This document shows positions 54,699-64,000 of a DNA stretch of 64,000 bases, piece by piece. How positions within the stretch are numbered: position 1 is the first letter of the stretch; each line of letters opens with the position of its first letter. Source of the stretch: Sphingopyxis sp. PET50 (GTDB lineage: Bacteria > Pseudomonadota > Alphaproteobacteria > Sphingomonadales > Sphingomonadaceae); contig NZ_CP104207.1 in assembly GCF_025244705.1 (NCBI RefSeq), positions 2,604,001 through 2,668,000 on the forward strand, in the 5' to 3' direction. The notes under the pieces were generated by a model. That model made no database searches, was not told the origin of the DNA, and saw only the letters and a program-made list of their open reading frames with translations. The translations under genes were made by a program, and so were the position numbers.

Positions 54699-55677
54699 TC
54701 CGGTTTGCGCCCCCGCGAAGGCGGGGGCCCATCGCCTGCCGCTGAACGCCGAAACTACCGGAGATGGGTCCCCGCCTTCGCGGGGACGCGGGCTGTTCCT
54801 GATGACCGCGTTCGCAGCCTTGCTGGCCGCTTGCGCGCCGAAAGCAGCGGCCCCCATCGCCGCGCCGACCGGCAAGGACCTTGCCTCCGCCTGCGCGGGC
54901 CGCGACGGGTGGAGCGACCCCGCTCCGCCCGCGAAGATTTTCGGCAACACCTATTATGTCGGCACCTGCGGCATCACCGCGCTGCTGATCGCAAACCCCG
55001 ACGGGCTGGTGCTGATCGACGGCGCGACCGCGGAGGCCGCGCCGGGCATCCTCGCCAATATCCGCGCGCTGGGGTTCGACCCCGCCAATGTCCGCTATCT
55101 GCTCGCGAGCCACGAGCATCTCGACCATGTCGGCGGGCTGAAGGCGCTGCAGGACGCGACGGGCGCCGCGGTGCTGGCGCGGCCCGAAGCGGTGGCGACG
55201 CTGACCAGCGGCGAGCCCGAGGCGATCGACCCGCAGCGCGGCGCGATCCCGCCCTTCGCCGGGGTGAAGGTCGCGCGCGTGGTGAAGGACGGCGAGGCGC
55301 TGCCGATTCGCGATCTGCGCCTGACGCCGCACGCGACGCCCGGCCACACGCCGGGCAGCACGAGCTGGACCTGGCGGTCGTGCGAGGCGGGCGATTGCCG
55401 CACCGTCGCCTATATCGACAGCCTGTCGGCGGTGTCGGCCGACGCGTACCGGTTCAGCGACCATCCCGATTATGTCGCGATGATGCGCGCGACCTTTGCC
55501 AGGGTGCCGGCGCTGCCCTGCGACCTGCTGATCACCCCGCATCCGGGCGCGAGCAATTTTTTTGCGCGGCTGGCGGGCGAGGCGCCGCTGGTCGATGCCG
55601 ATGGGTGCAAGACCTATGCCGCGGCGGCGGCGAAACGGCTCGACGAGCGGCTGGCGAAGGAAGCGGCGGCGCGATGA
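54688..55677 (+). CDS. Subclass B3 metallo-beta-lactamase-family protein
   Basis: 329 residues from ATG 54688 (291 from ATG 54802). The zinc ligands match subclass B3: 'LLASHEHLDHVGGLKALQ' (HxHxDH), 'TPHATPGHTPGSTSWTW' (His196) and 'LLITPHPGASNFFARL' (His263). A lipoprotein-like signal 'GLFLMTAFAALLAAC' precedes the mature part. An 80-bp REP (54708-54788) lies inside the reading frame if the upstream ATG is used. With the downstream ATG the signal would lack its basic start, so the upstream ATG is preferred, though not certain. It may hydrolyse beta-lactams. Its stop overlaps the prmA start. Confidence 0.87.
   Translation: MSASPVCAPAKAGAHRLPLNAETTGDGSPPSRGRGLFLMTAFAALLAACAPKAAAPIAAPTGKDLASACAGRDGWSDPAPPAKIFGNTYYVGTCGITALLIANPDGLVLIDGATAEAAPGILANIRALGFDPANVRYLLASHEHLDHVGGLKALQDATGAAVLARPEAVATLTSGEPEAIDPQRGAIPPFAGVKVARVVKDGEALPIRDLRLTPHATPGHTPGSTSWTWRSCEAGDCRTVAYIDSLSAVSADAYRFSDHPDYVAMMRATFARVPALPCDLLITPHPGASNFFARLAGEAPLVDADGCKTYAAAAAKRLDERLAKEAAAR
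54708..54788. repeat. Extragenic-type palindrome inside the beta-lactamase gene 5' end
   Basis: The arms are GCGCCCCCGCGAAGGCGGGG plus GCCCAT and the complementary GATGGGTCCCCGCCTTCGCG plus GGGAC. This is another common sphingomonad repeat family. It follows the SDR stop and overlaps the presumed signal-peptide-encoding part of the metallo-beta-lactamase gene. Confidence 0.75.
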
Positions 55678-56646
55678 GCTGGATCGTCTCGCTGCCCTGC
55701 ACCCGCGCCGAGGCCGAGGCGCTGTCGGGCGAGATTCCCGAACTCGACGCGCTGCCCGACGCCCCCGTCGTCGTGACCCGCGAGATCGACGAGGAGGTGG
55801 GGCAATGGCAGCTCGACGCCTATGTGGACGACAAGCCGGGCGCGGCGCTGGTGCAGCTGCTGCAATCGCTGGTGCCGAGCGCCAAGGACGCCGTGCCGGT
55901 CGTCGCCGAGCTGCCCGAGGAGGATTGGGTCACGCTGTCGCAGCAGGGACTCGAGCCCGTGCGGGCGGGGCGCTTCTTCGTCCACACGAGCAGCCATGCC
56001 GACCGCGTCGCCGGCGGGCAGCACGCCCTTCCTGATCGACGCGAGCCAGGCCTTCGGCACCGGGGGGCACGACACCACCGCCGGCTGCCTGACCATGCTC
56101 GACCGGATGGCGCGGCGCGGGGTCGTGCCGCGCAACATCGCCGACATCGGCACCGGGACCGGGCTGCTCGCCTTCGCGGGGCTCGCGCTGTGGCCCCGCG
56201 CGCGGATGATCGCGTCGGACATCGACCCGGCGAGCATCTTCGTCACGCGCGACAATGCCGGGATCAACGGGGTGCCGCTCGGGCGCGGCGGCGGGCGGCT
56301 CGCGGTCGCCGTGGCGCCGGGCATCGACCATCCCGCGATCCGGCATCGTGCGCCCTATGACCTCGTCATCGCGAACATCCTCGCGGGACCGCTCATCACC
56401 CTTGCCCCCGATATCGCCAGCGTCACCGCGCCGGGCGGCCATGCGATCCTCGCTGGACTGATCGCGCGCCAGATGGAGCCGGTGCTCGCCGCCTATCGCG
56501 CGCAGGGTTTCCGCCTCGCCGCGCGCGGGGGAAGCGCCGACTGGCCGTGCCTGCTGCTCGTCAAGCGCCGCCGCTACGGCTGGCGCCGCAAACAGCGCGC
56601 GCGGCACCGCGCGGACCCGGCGGATGCGAGCTTCGGGAGCTGGTAG
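55674..56646 (+). CDS. prmA: Ribosomal protein L11 methyltransferase (frame broken near 56015)
   Basis: About 323 residues after repair. SAM-binding methyltransferase motif I is 'NIADIGTGTGLLAFAGLALWPRARMIASDIDP', preceded by 'LIDASQAFGTGGHDTTAGCLTMLDR', the PrmA signature, and the catalytic 'LVIANILAGPLITLAPDI'. The break is one extra G just after GCCGGC (56011-56017); the joint reads 'HADRVAGGSTPFLIDAS'. It trimethylates ribosomal protein L11. ATG 55674 overlaps the preceding stop. Confidence 0.92.
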
Positions 56647-56702
56647 CTGGTAATCGCCGGGGAATTTGCTAAGCTTCCCGCGACCTTACCGGGAGAGCCG
56701 CC

Positions 56703-57509
56703 ATGAGCCTGGCCGCCGCCATCGTCCTGCTTGCCGCCACAGCCGGCGGCGACCCCGACCCGATCGTGGTTACCGGGACCCCCGTGACCAAGGCCGAAGA
56801 ACGCAAGCGCGCGGCCGAGTTCGTGCGCCGCGCCGGGGTCGCGCGGCTCGAACCCGTCGCGCGGTGGATCATGCCCGTCTGTCCGCGCACGGTCGGGGTC
56901 GATCCGGCGGTCGCGGCGATCGTCGATAACCGGATTCGCGCGGTCGCCGCGACCGCAGGCGCCAAGGTGGCGCCGGCGTCCTGCACGCCCAATATCGCGG
57001 TGATCTTCACGGGCGACGGCGACGCCCTGACGCGGGCGATATTCGCCAGGTCGCCGCGGCAGGTCGCGGCGCTGTCGCCCGGCGCGCGCGAACGCCTGAT
57101 CGAGGGCAAGGGCCCGATCCGCTGGTGGTACAGCACGCGCGACGAAAGCCGCGACGGCATGCCCGCCACGACCGGGATCATACGCCAGTATAACAGCAGC
57201 ATCGTCAGCACGCAGGTGGTGCGGGCGCTGCGCTCCGCCACCATCATCGTCGATGCCGAACAGGCCGACGGCACCTTGCTCGATTCGGTCGCTTCCTATG
57301 CGGCGATGGTCGCGCTCGCCGAATTGAACAGCGATCCGCCGCCGCCCGAGGATTCGATCCTGTCGCTGTTCGACGGCGAGGCGGACCGCCGCGAGCTGTC
57401 GAACAACGACACCGCGCTGCTGCGCGGCATCTATAGCCTGCCGCCCGATCGCGAGGCCTTTCAGCACCGCCGGCAACTGGTCTCGGAGGTCCGCAAGGAC
57501 CGCGATTGA
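56703..57509 (+). CDS. Hypothetical secreted protein
   Basis: 268 residues. A short N-terminal hydrophobic segment ('MSLAAAIVLLAATAGG') may be a signal peptide. The mature part has 'DPIVVTGTPVTKAEERKRAAEFVRRAGVARLEPVARWIMPVCP', a pattern I associate with sphingomonad periplasmic proteins of unknown function, and ends with a helical 'LSNNDTALLRGIYSLPPDREAFQHRRQLV'. It has a good GGGAGAGCC ribosome-binding site. Family not recognised. Confidence 0.72.
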   Translation: MSLAAAIVLLAATAGGDPDPIVVTGTPVTKAEERKRAAEFVRRAGVARLEPVARWIMPVCPRTVGVDPAVAAIVDNRIRAVAATAGAKVAPASCTPNIAVIFTGDGDALTRAIFARSPRQVAALSPGARERLIEGKGPIRWWYSTRDESRDGMPATTGIIRQYNSSIVSTQVVRALRSATIIVDAEQADGTLLDSVASYAAMVALAELNSDPPPPEDSILSLFDGEADRRELSNNDTALLRGIYSLPPDREAFQHRRQLVSEVRKDRD

Positions 57510-57512
57510 CCC

Positions 57513-58385
57513 TCAGCCGCTCTTCGCGAGCGCATAATCCTGCGTGCCGCGCGTGATCACCTCGTCGCCCGGCAAGATGTCGGCGATGGCGATCGGCGGC
57601 AGCGCGGCGTTCGCGGCATAGAGCGGCGCGAAATCGGTGTTGACCGTCACGTCGAGCAATTGGCCCAGGCTGTCGATGACGAAATAATTCTGCTGGAAAT
57701 CGTCGATCCGGTAATCGGTGCGCATCACGCGCGCGAGGTCGAAGCCGATGCGGTTCGGGCTGTCCGAATCGAGCGCGAAGACGCTCTCCGCATAGCTCGA
57801 CACGATGCCCGCGCCGTAGATGCGCAAGGCCCCCGCCTCACGGATCAGGCCGAATTCGACCGTGTACCAATAAAGCCGGGCGAGCTGTTTGAGCGCGTCG
57901 AATTTCAGGCTGCGCAGGCCGCCCTCGCCATAGGCGACCATATAGTCGGCGAACACCGGGTCGGCGAGCATCGGGACGTGGCCGAAGACGTCGTGGAAGA
58001 CGTCGGGTTCCTTGAGATAGTCGAGCTGTTCGGGCGTGCGGATGAAATTGCCCGCGGGGAAGCGGCGGTTCGCGAGATGATCGAAAAAGACGTCGTCGGG
58101 GACGAGCCCCGGCACTGCCACGACCTGCCACCCCGTCGCCGCCGTCAGCCGCGTATTGAGTTCGCGATAATCGGGGATCCCCGGCTTTTCGAGCTTGAGC
58201 ACGTCGATGCCGCGGAGAAAGGCTTCCGACGCGCGGCCGGGCAGCATCGCCGACTGGCGGGCGAACAGCCGGTCCCACATCGCATGTTCGTCGGCGGTGA
58301 AGGCGTCCCAATTTTGCGAAATCGTCCAGTCGGCCGCGGCGCCCGGCGGCGGCGTTGCGTGGACGTGGGTGAAGCCATCCTTCAT
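57513..58385 (-). CDS. phhA: Phenylalanine 4-monooxygenase
   Basis: A 290-residue pterin-dependent iron hydroxylase converting phenylalanine to tyrosine. Iron ligands are in 'EPDVFHDVFGHVPML' (two His, HDxxGH) and 'RLYWYTVEFGLIREAG' (Glu). 'RRFPAGNFIRTPEQLDYLKEPD' is also diagnostic. Start ATG 58385 is at the beginning of the homology. It lies convergent to the secreted gene. The folB/FolM-like genes at 24.1 kb might supply or reduce its pterin cofactor, but that link is speculative. A GCCTAGC occurs in its 5' region (58394-58400). Confidence 0.95.
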   Translation of the reverse strand: MKDGFTHVHATPPPGAAADWTISQNWDAFTADEHAMWDRLFARQSAMLPGRASEAFLRGIDVLKLEKPGIPDYRELNTRLTAATGWQVVAVPGLVPDDVFFDHLANRRFPAGNFIRTPEQLDYLKEPDVFHDVFGHVPMLADPVFADYMVAYGEGGLRSLKFDALKQLARLYWYTVEFGLIREAGALRIYGAGIVSSYAESVFALDSDSPNRIGFDLARVMRTDYRIDDFQQNYFVIDSLGQLLDVTVNTDFAPLYAANAALPPIAIADILPGDEVITRGTQDYALAKSG

Positions 58386-58468
58386 GACGCGGGGCCTAGC
58401 ATGAAATAGTTGCAAATGAAACCGGTCCGGCGACTCCGCCGGACCGGTATGCCTATCATATCGCGGCG

Positions 58469-60481
58469 TCAGAAGCGCGCGCGCAAACCCGCCGACACGG
58501 CGCGGCGTTCGACGGGGTAATAGATCGCCGAGGCGGGCGTCACGGCGATCGCCGCGCTGATGTCGCCGATCGCCTTTTTGCCCGTGATGTTGCGGATGTC
58601 GACAAAGGCGTCGATGCCGTCCGCGATCCGCGCCCCGCCGGTCAGGCCGAGCAGCGCATAGCCCGGCGTACGGACCTGGTTGCGGTAATCGGCGTAGGGG
58701 CCCTCGGGAACCCATTCGAGGTTCGGCGCGATGTGCAGCGCGTCGCCGCCCAGCCGGATTTCGGCGCGGTAGACGTGGCGCGGCACGATGGGCAGGCGAT
58801 TGTTCCCGAACTCGGCGTCGCTGCGGAAATGGAAGTCGCTATGGGCATAGACCTGCCTGAGCCGCAGCCAGTCGGCGGGGCGCCATTCGAGCGCCGCCTC
58901 GATTCCCTGATGCCGCGTGCGCCCGGCGTTGAAGGTCGATGCCGGGACGTCGGGGCCGACGCTATATTGCAGCATCTCGCCCCCGATGTCGGCGCGATAG
59001 AGGCTGAGGTCCCAGCTCAGCGTCCCCGCCCGGCCGCGCGTGCCGATCTCCGCCGTCCAGGCGCGCTGCGGATCGAGCGGCACGAAGGTCGCGATCTGCG
59101 CCAATTCGTTGAAGCCGGGAAATTCGACCGAGCGGCTGTAGTTGGCATAAAATTGCACATCGGCGACCGGTTCGAACAGCAGCCCGAGCTTCGGCGAGAA
59201 GGCGTCGAAATCCGCGCGGGCGATCGTGCCCTCCTGCGCGGGAGCGGCGCTGTTGAAGGCGATCGCCTGCCGCCTTTTGCCGTCGGCGTAGATGCCCCCA
59301 GCGACGAGCGTCAGCGTCTCGACCGGGGTCAGCCGCAGTTCGCCATAGAGGGTCGCGGTGCGCGCATCCTGTTCGGCGTCGAAGGTCCTGGTCCCGCGCC
59401 TGCCCGCGAGATTGACGAAACGCTTCGATGCGATGTCGCCGACCCGGATGTCGCCGCCGAGGGTCGCGGCCAGCCTGCCGCCGCCATAATCGAGGCGGAA
59501 GAAGGCGCCGCGGTCGACACTCTCCTGATCGACGACCTGGAAGATCGGGTGATAGAGCGATTTGGCGTTGACGAAGCCGCCGACGTCGAGCGTCAGTTCG
59601 CCCCAATCCAAGCGCGTCCGGCTCTGGAGCCGCAGCGAGTCGATGTCACGCGCCTGATCGCCCGCGACGCTCGCGGCGGCGGCGATCCGCGGCGTGGTCA
59701 GCGCCTCGGCCATCGTCAGCGCGCCGGGCAGTTGCTGTTCGATATGGTTGACGCTGGCATAGAAGCGCGAGCTTGCCACTTCGCTCAGCTTCAGTCCGGC
59801 ATTGCCGTGGAAGCGCAGGCTGCGGCGCTCCGCATGGTCGCGGTCGCCGTCCGACCGGTCGGCGCCGATCGCGGCCCAGCCATCGACCCGGGGCCCGGCG
59901 ACGCCCGCCGAAACCAGACCGCGGACGCTGTCGAAGCCGCCGGCGTCGACGCGCAGGTACACACCTTCGGCGGTGCGCCCGGTCGGGGTCACGCCGTTGA
60001 CCGCGCCGCCGAGCGTGCCCGAGCCGAAGCGCAGCGCATTGGCGCCGCGCCAGACCTCCAGATGGTCGAAGAAGATCGGCTCCAGTTCCTGGAAATCGCC
60101 ATTGTCGTCGGCGAGGTTGATCGGCACGCCGTCCTGAAGCAGCGTCAGCCCCCGCATGTGGAAGCCGCGCGACAGGCCCGAGCCGCGGATCGAAATCCGC
60201 ACCTCCTGTCCAAAGCGCGGCTGGAGATAGACGCCGGGCGAGAAAGCCAGCGTGTCGCGCAGGGACACGATCGACTTGTCGGCATAATCCTGATGGCGGA
60301 CGACATCGGCGCCGCCCGGCGTCTGGCGGGCGCGGGTTTCCGCGGCGTCGGCCATCGCCGGGGCAGTGACGATGATCGTCGCATCGCCCTCTTCGGCGTG
60401 CGCGATGGCGGGGGCGATGGCGAGGGCGAGCGAGAAGGCGAGCGCCAGCAGCGGCGCCGCCCGGTGGGTACGGCTGGTCAT
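58469..60481 (-). CDS. TonB-dependent receptor, possibly copper-related
   Basis: A 670-residue outer-membrane transporter. The signal peptide is 'APLLALAFSLALAIAPAIAHA' and a TonB-box-like 'ATIIVTAPAM' follows. The plug has 'VRISIRGSGLSRGFHMRGLTLLQDGVPIN' and 'LEVWRGANALRFGSGTLGGAVNGVTPTGR'. The barrel ends in the terminal aromatic 'AVSAGLRARF'. Substrate is not encoded in a recognisable way. A DUF2946 gene directly upstream on the same strand suggests copper or another metal. Confidence 0.9.
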   Translation of the reverse strand: MTSRTHRAAPLLALAFSLALAIAPAIAHAEEGDATIIVTAPAMADAAETRARQTPGGADVVRHQDYADKSIVSLRDTLAFSPGVYLQPRFGQEVRISIRGSGLSRGFHMRGLTLLQDGVPINLADDNGDFQELEPIFFDHLEVWRGANALRFGSGTLGGAVNGVTPTGRTAEGVYLRVDAGGFDSVRGLVSAGVAGPRVDGWAAIGADRSDGDRDHAERRSLRFHGNAGLKLSEVASSRFYASVNHIEQQLPGALTMAEALTTPRIAAAASVAGDQARDIDSLRLQSRTRLDWGELTLDVGGFVNAKSLYHPIFQVVDQESVDRGAFFRLDYGGGRLAATLGGDIRVGDIASKRFVNLAGRRGTRTFDAEQDARTATLYGELRLTPVETLTLVAGGIYADGKRRQAIAFNSAAPAQEGTIARADFDAFSPKLGLLFEPVADVQFYANYSRSVEFPGFNELAQIATFVPLDPQRAWTAEIGTRGRAGTLSWDLSLYRADIGGEMLQYSVGPDVPASTFNAGRTRHQGIEAALEWRPADWLRLRQVYAHSDFHFRSDAEFGNNRLPIVPRHVYRAEIRLGGDALHIAPNLEWVPEGPYADYRNQVRTPGYALLGLTGGARIADGIDAFVDIRNITGKKAIGDISAAIAVTPASAIYYPVERRAVSAGLRARF

Positions 60482-60552
60482 GATAGGTCCTTCGCTTGGG
60501 ATTCAGGCATGGGCCGCGCCGCGGAATGCGCGGGCGGTCGTTTCAGGCTGGA

Positions 60553-60945
60553 TCAGGCGAAGGCGGGCGGTCCGGTACTCGGCGGCAGCGGCGAGGCAAT
60601 GCCCGGAGCATAGCCGAGCGACGGGATCGCGACGGGCAAGGGTTGCAGCGCCGCCGGCGCGGCGGGCAGGACGGGCTCGGCGGGAACGATCGGCGCCACC
60701 GCGAGCGCGCCCCAGGGGCAGTGCTGGTCCGAAACGGCGCCATCATGCTGTGCCACCTTTTCGATGGGGATGGTGACGGTGGCGCCGGGATTCGCCGGGT
60801 CCGAACAGACGCGGACGGTGATCGACCCCGATGCGTCGGTCTCGATCATCCAGCCCGGCGCGACGAGGATGCGCGCGGCGAGCGCGAGCAGCAAAGGCAG
60901 CAGGAGAAGGATGCCCGGACGGCGAAAGGCGGCGAGGATGCCCAC
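60553..60945 (-). CDS. DUF2946-like small membrane/periplasmic protein
   Basis: 130 residues from GTG 60945. The N-terminal hydrophobic segment 'GILLLLPLLLALAARILVAPGWMI' is followed by a periplasmic part with 'VCSDPANPGATVTIPIEKVAQHDGAVSDQHCPWGALAVAP', that is, paired Cys/His residues (VCSD...DQHCPWG) as in DUF2946 proteins associated with copper handling. The C-terminus is Pro/Ala-rich. It is 71 bp upstream of the TonB receptor on the same strand, so the two are probably co-expressed. Confidence 0.8.
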   Translation of the reverse strand: MGILAAFRRPGILLLLPLLLALAARILVAPGWMIETDASGSITVRVCSDPANPGATVTIPIEKVAQHDGAVSDQHCPWGALAVAPIVPAEPVLPAAPAALQPLPVAIPSLGYAPGIASPLPPSTGPPAFA

Positions 60946-60994
60946 GCGGGGCGCCTTATGCCGGGCGCCGAAGGCTGGCAAGGTCGCACGCCAC

Positions 60995-61093
60995 CAACGC
61001 CTCGTCATTGCGAGGAGCCGAAGGCGACGCGGCAATCCAGAGTGGCGCAAACCCGCCCTGGACTGCTTCCCCCGGCTTTCGCCGGGATCGCAA
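60995..61093. repeat. Intergenic repeat, 'cgtcattgcgag...caatccag' family
   Basis: A degenerate inverted repeat: TCGTCATTGCGAGGAGCCGA, then GCAATCCAGAG; the other side CTCTGGACTGCTTCC-like sequence ends CGCAACGACG. It also contains a CCCGGC/GCCGGG hairpin. Found in the gap between the sterol-desaturase-family and DUF2946 genes. Confidence 0.6.
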
Positions 61094-61103
61094 CGACGGA
61101 GGT

Positions 61104-62273
61104 CTATTCCGCCGGTGTCTCGTCGGTCTTCTTGCCGGTGCGCGTCCAGGGATAGAGCATCTGGCCCCAATAGTTTTTCGGCACATCCTCGGGGATGCCG
61201 TAATTTTCGGGCCAGCGATCCCTGGGCAGGTGGAAGGTGCCGAAGAGCTTGTCGATCCACGGGAAATGGATCGCGAAATTGACGTCGAACGCCTCGCGTT
61301 CGAGCCCATGGTGCCAGTGGTGGAAGCGCGGGGTCGCGATCCAGTGGCCGAACCGGTTGAAATTGCCCCCGACATTGGCGTGGAGCAAAGACGACCAGAC
61401 ATAGACGAAGCCGATATAGGCCTGCATCACCGAGGGGCTGAAGCCGAGCGTGAAGAGCGGCAGCGAGGTGATCGCGCGCAAGAGGATGATCTCGATGAAA
61501 TGCATCCGCGATCCCGCGAGCCAGTCCATCGACCTGGCGCTGTGATGCACCGCATGGAACCCCCAGAGGAAGGGGTAGCGGTGGAAGGTGCGGTGAAAGA
61601 AATATTGCACCATGTCCGAGGCGACGAGGACGATCAGGAACTGGACGATCCACGGCAGCGACGCGACCCCGGCGCGGAAAGCGTCCCAGCTGTTCGTGTG
61701 CGCGTTGACGAATTCCTGCGGCGCGAGGGCGAGAAAGCTCAGAACCTGCACGAACATCGTGCTGACCAGATAATAGAAAAGATCCTCGCGCCATTCGGTG
61801 CGGAACAATCGCTGCGCGCGGCGATGCGGGAAGGCGCGTTCGAGCGGCGCGAACATGAAACCGGTGATCAGCAGGTTCACGACGAAGAAGTCGAGCCCGA
61901 AGAAGATTCCCCAGTCGCGCGTCTCGGCGGGCTGGACGTTCGCGCCGCCGAGCAGCGCGGCGGCGAGTGCGATCATCAGCGCGGTGGCACCGAGCACCTT
62001 GCGCGGACGCAGCAGCAGGCTGAGCAGCGCGAGACCGTAGCTGGCGAGCAGCACGAGGTGGATCACCCCGCGGAAACCGCCCCAGTTCTTGACGATGTCG
62101 AGTTCGGGGGTCGCGAACCAGTCGGGAAAGCGCAGCGCGATCACCATGCCGAATCCGGCGATCGCGAAGAGCAGTGCGAAAAAGCCCGACAGCCAGCCGC
62201 TGCCGAAGCGCCGCACCTCGGTATGCGATTCGAGATCGCGCATCAGATGGTCGAGATAGTCACGTTTGGCCAT
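61104..62273 (-). CDS. Sterol desaturase / fatty acid hydroxylase superfamily protein
   Basis: A 389-residue membrane di-iron enzyme. The histidine boxes are 'FFHRTFHRYPFLWGFHAVHHSARSMDWLAGSRMHFIE' in the middle and 'RFHHWHHGLEREAFDVNFAIHFPWIDKLFGTFH' near the C-terminus, with about six transmembrane helices. It likely hydroxylates or desaturates a lipid such as a hopanoid or fatty acid; the exact reaction is not determinable. ATG 62273 at the start of homology. Confidence 0.9.
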   Translation of the reverse strand: MAKRDYLDHLMRDLESHTEVRRFGSGWLSGFFALLFAIAGFGMVIALRFPDWFATPELDIVKNWGGFRGVIHLVLLASYGLALLSLLLRPRKVLGATALMIALAAALLGGANVQPAETRDWGIFFGLDFFVVNLLITGFMFAPLERAFPHRRAQRLFRTEWREDLFYYLVSTMFVQVLSFLALAPQEFVNAHTNSWDAFRAGVASLPWIVQFLIVLVASDMVQYFFHRTFHRYPFLWGFHAVHHSARSMDWLAGSRMHFIEIILLRAITSLPLFTLGFSPSVMQAYIGFVYVWSSLLHANVGGNFNRFGHWIATPRFHHWHHGLEREAFDVNFAIHFPWIDKLFGTFHLPRDRWPENYGIPEDVPKNYWGQMLYPWTRTGKKTDETPAE

Positions 62274-62333
62274 GTGGTCTCCTCACGGCATTTCGGCCGC
62301 GCCGTCTGTGATGACGCGCACCACTTAATATAT

Positions 62334-62463
62334 CCTCCCCGGAACGGGGAGGGGGACCATGCGAAGCATGGTGGAGGGGGCTATCATCCTGATGCCAAGG
62401 CTTGATAACGCGAGCCCCCTCCGTCAAGCCTGCGGCTTGCCACCTCCCCGCAAGCGGGGAGGA
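62334..62463. repeat. Two facing copies of the 'cctccccgg..cgggaggggg' intergenic repeat
   Basis: Unit one (about 62334-62382) has CTCCCCGGAACGGGGAGGGG and the hairpin ACCATGCGAAGCATGGTGGA plus GGGG. Unit two (about 62418-62463) carries the complementary CCCCCTCCGTCAAGCCTGCG...CACCTCCCCGCAAGCGGGGAG. It is the same family as 13305-13505. It separates the sterol-desaturase-family gene from ligA. Confidence 0.8.
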
Positions 62464-62464
62464 T

Positions 62465-64000
<1,536 letters not shown>

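Noticed and set aside
53507..54745. MCP reading frame continuing through the SDR gene as a giant fusion
   Set aside because: After 'SEFSRHG' the translation becomes Arg-rich shadow of the repeat and the SDR. A one-base correction beside GCCGGC at 53868 gives a natural stop at 53886.

Overview
The window is a dense, high-GC chromosomal segment of an alphaproteobacterium, most likely a sphingomonad (Sphingopyxis or a close relative). The evidence is a CtrA cell-cycle regulator at the left edge with a perfect CtrA box upstream, a CrtZ carotenoid hydroxylase, a TonB-dependent receptor, a globin-coupled chemoreceptor, and several families of extragenic palindromes of the type that fills sphingomonad intergenic regions. 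I see no rRNA, tRNA, CRISPR array, prophage or intact insertion sequence. Most of the window is housekeeping or metabolic.

Layout. 1-7.4 kb: partial ctrA; a LysR regulator divergent from a redox run (pirin, azoreductase, 4,5-DOPA-type dioxygenase) that continues into a pseudouridine synthase, an ArfB-type release factor and a PilZ protein; an EVE protein and a 2OG-Fe oxygenase. 7.4-16.9 kb: unknown proteins, a DUF1295 membrane protein, an acyltransferase, an M20 peptidase, ferredoxin-NADP reductase, and an iron-linked segment with two Fur-like dyads around an acyltransferase-3 protein, an isoprenylcysteine-type methyltransferase and an FMN-binding protein. 16.9-27.5 kb: parC, a GGDEF-EAL protein, CCA-adding enzyme, NudL-type hydrolase, DUF1285, GNAT, folB with a FolM-like reductase, an aldehyde dehydrogenase and a 2OG oxygenase. 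27.7-32.7 kb: SMP-30 hydrolase, a PIN toxin-antitoxin pair, a VIT transporter, DUF2855, a HAD hydrolase and a universal stress protein. 32.7-41.2 kb: a LysR gene divergent from the two CoA-transferase subunits, with an acid phosphatase gene wedged between them; a serine hydrolase, an epimerase, a GST, an Asp/Asn hydroxylase and CrtZ. 41.4-50.5 kb: leuC-leuD, a quinone oxidoreductase, sdhC-sdhD-sdhA and a pair of secreted unknowns. 50.5-64 kb: alanine dehydrogenase divergent from an Lrp regulator, a 20-bp perfect inverted repeat, the globin-coupled chemoreceptor, an SDR, a subclass B3 metallo-beta-lactamase homologue, PrmA, phenylalanine hydroxylase, a TonB receptor with a DUF2946 protein, a sterol-desaturase-family protein and partial ligA.

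The most unusual property is not a gene. About two dozen reading-frame breaks interrupt otherwise well-conserved genes, and at least twelve fit one rule: where the protein calls for the palindrome GCCGGC, the sequence has GCC, two bases, GC (GCCTAGC, GCCGAGC, GCCTGGC or GCCAAGC), a net gain of one base. Several others lie directly beside an intact GCCGGC. I read this as a systematic, motif-specific sequence error, as DNA modification at GCCGGC can cause, rather than gene decay. Affected genes are therefore annotated across the break as single CDSs.
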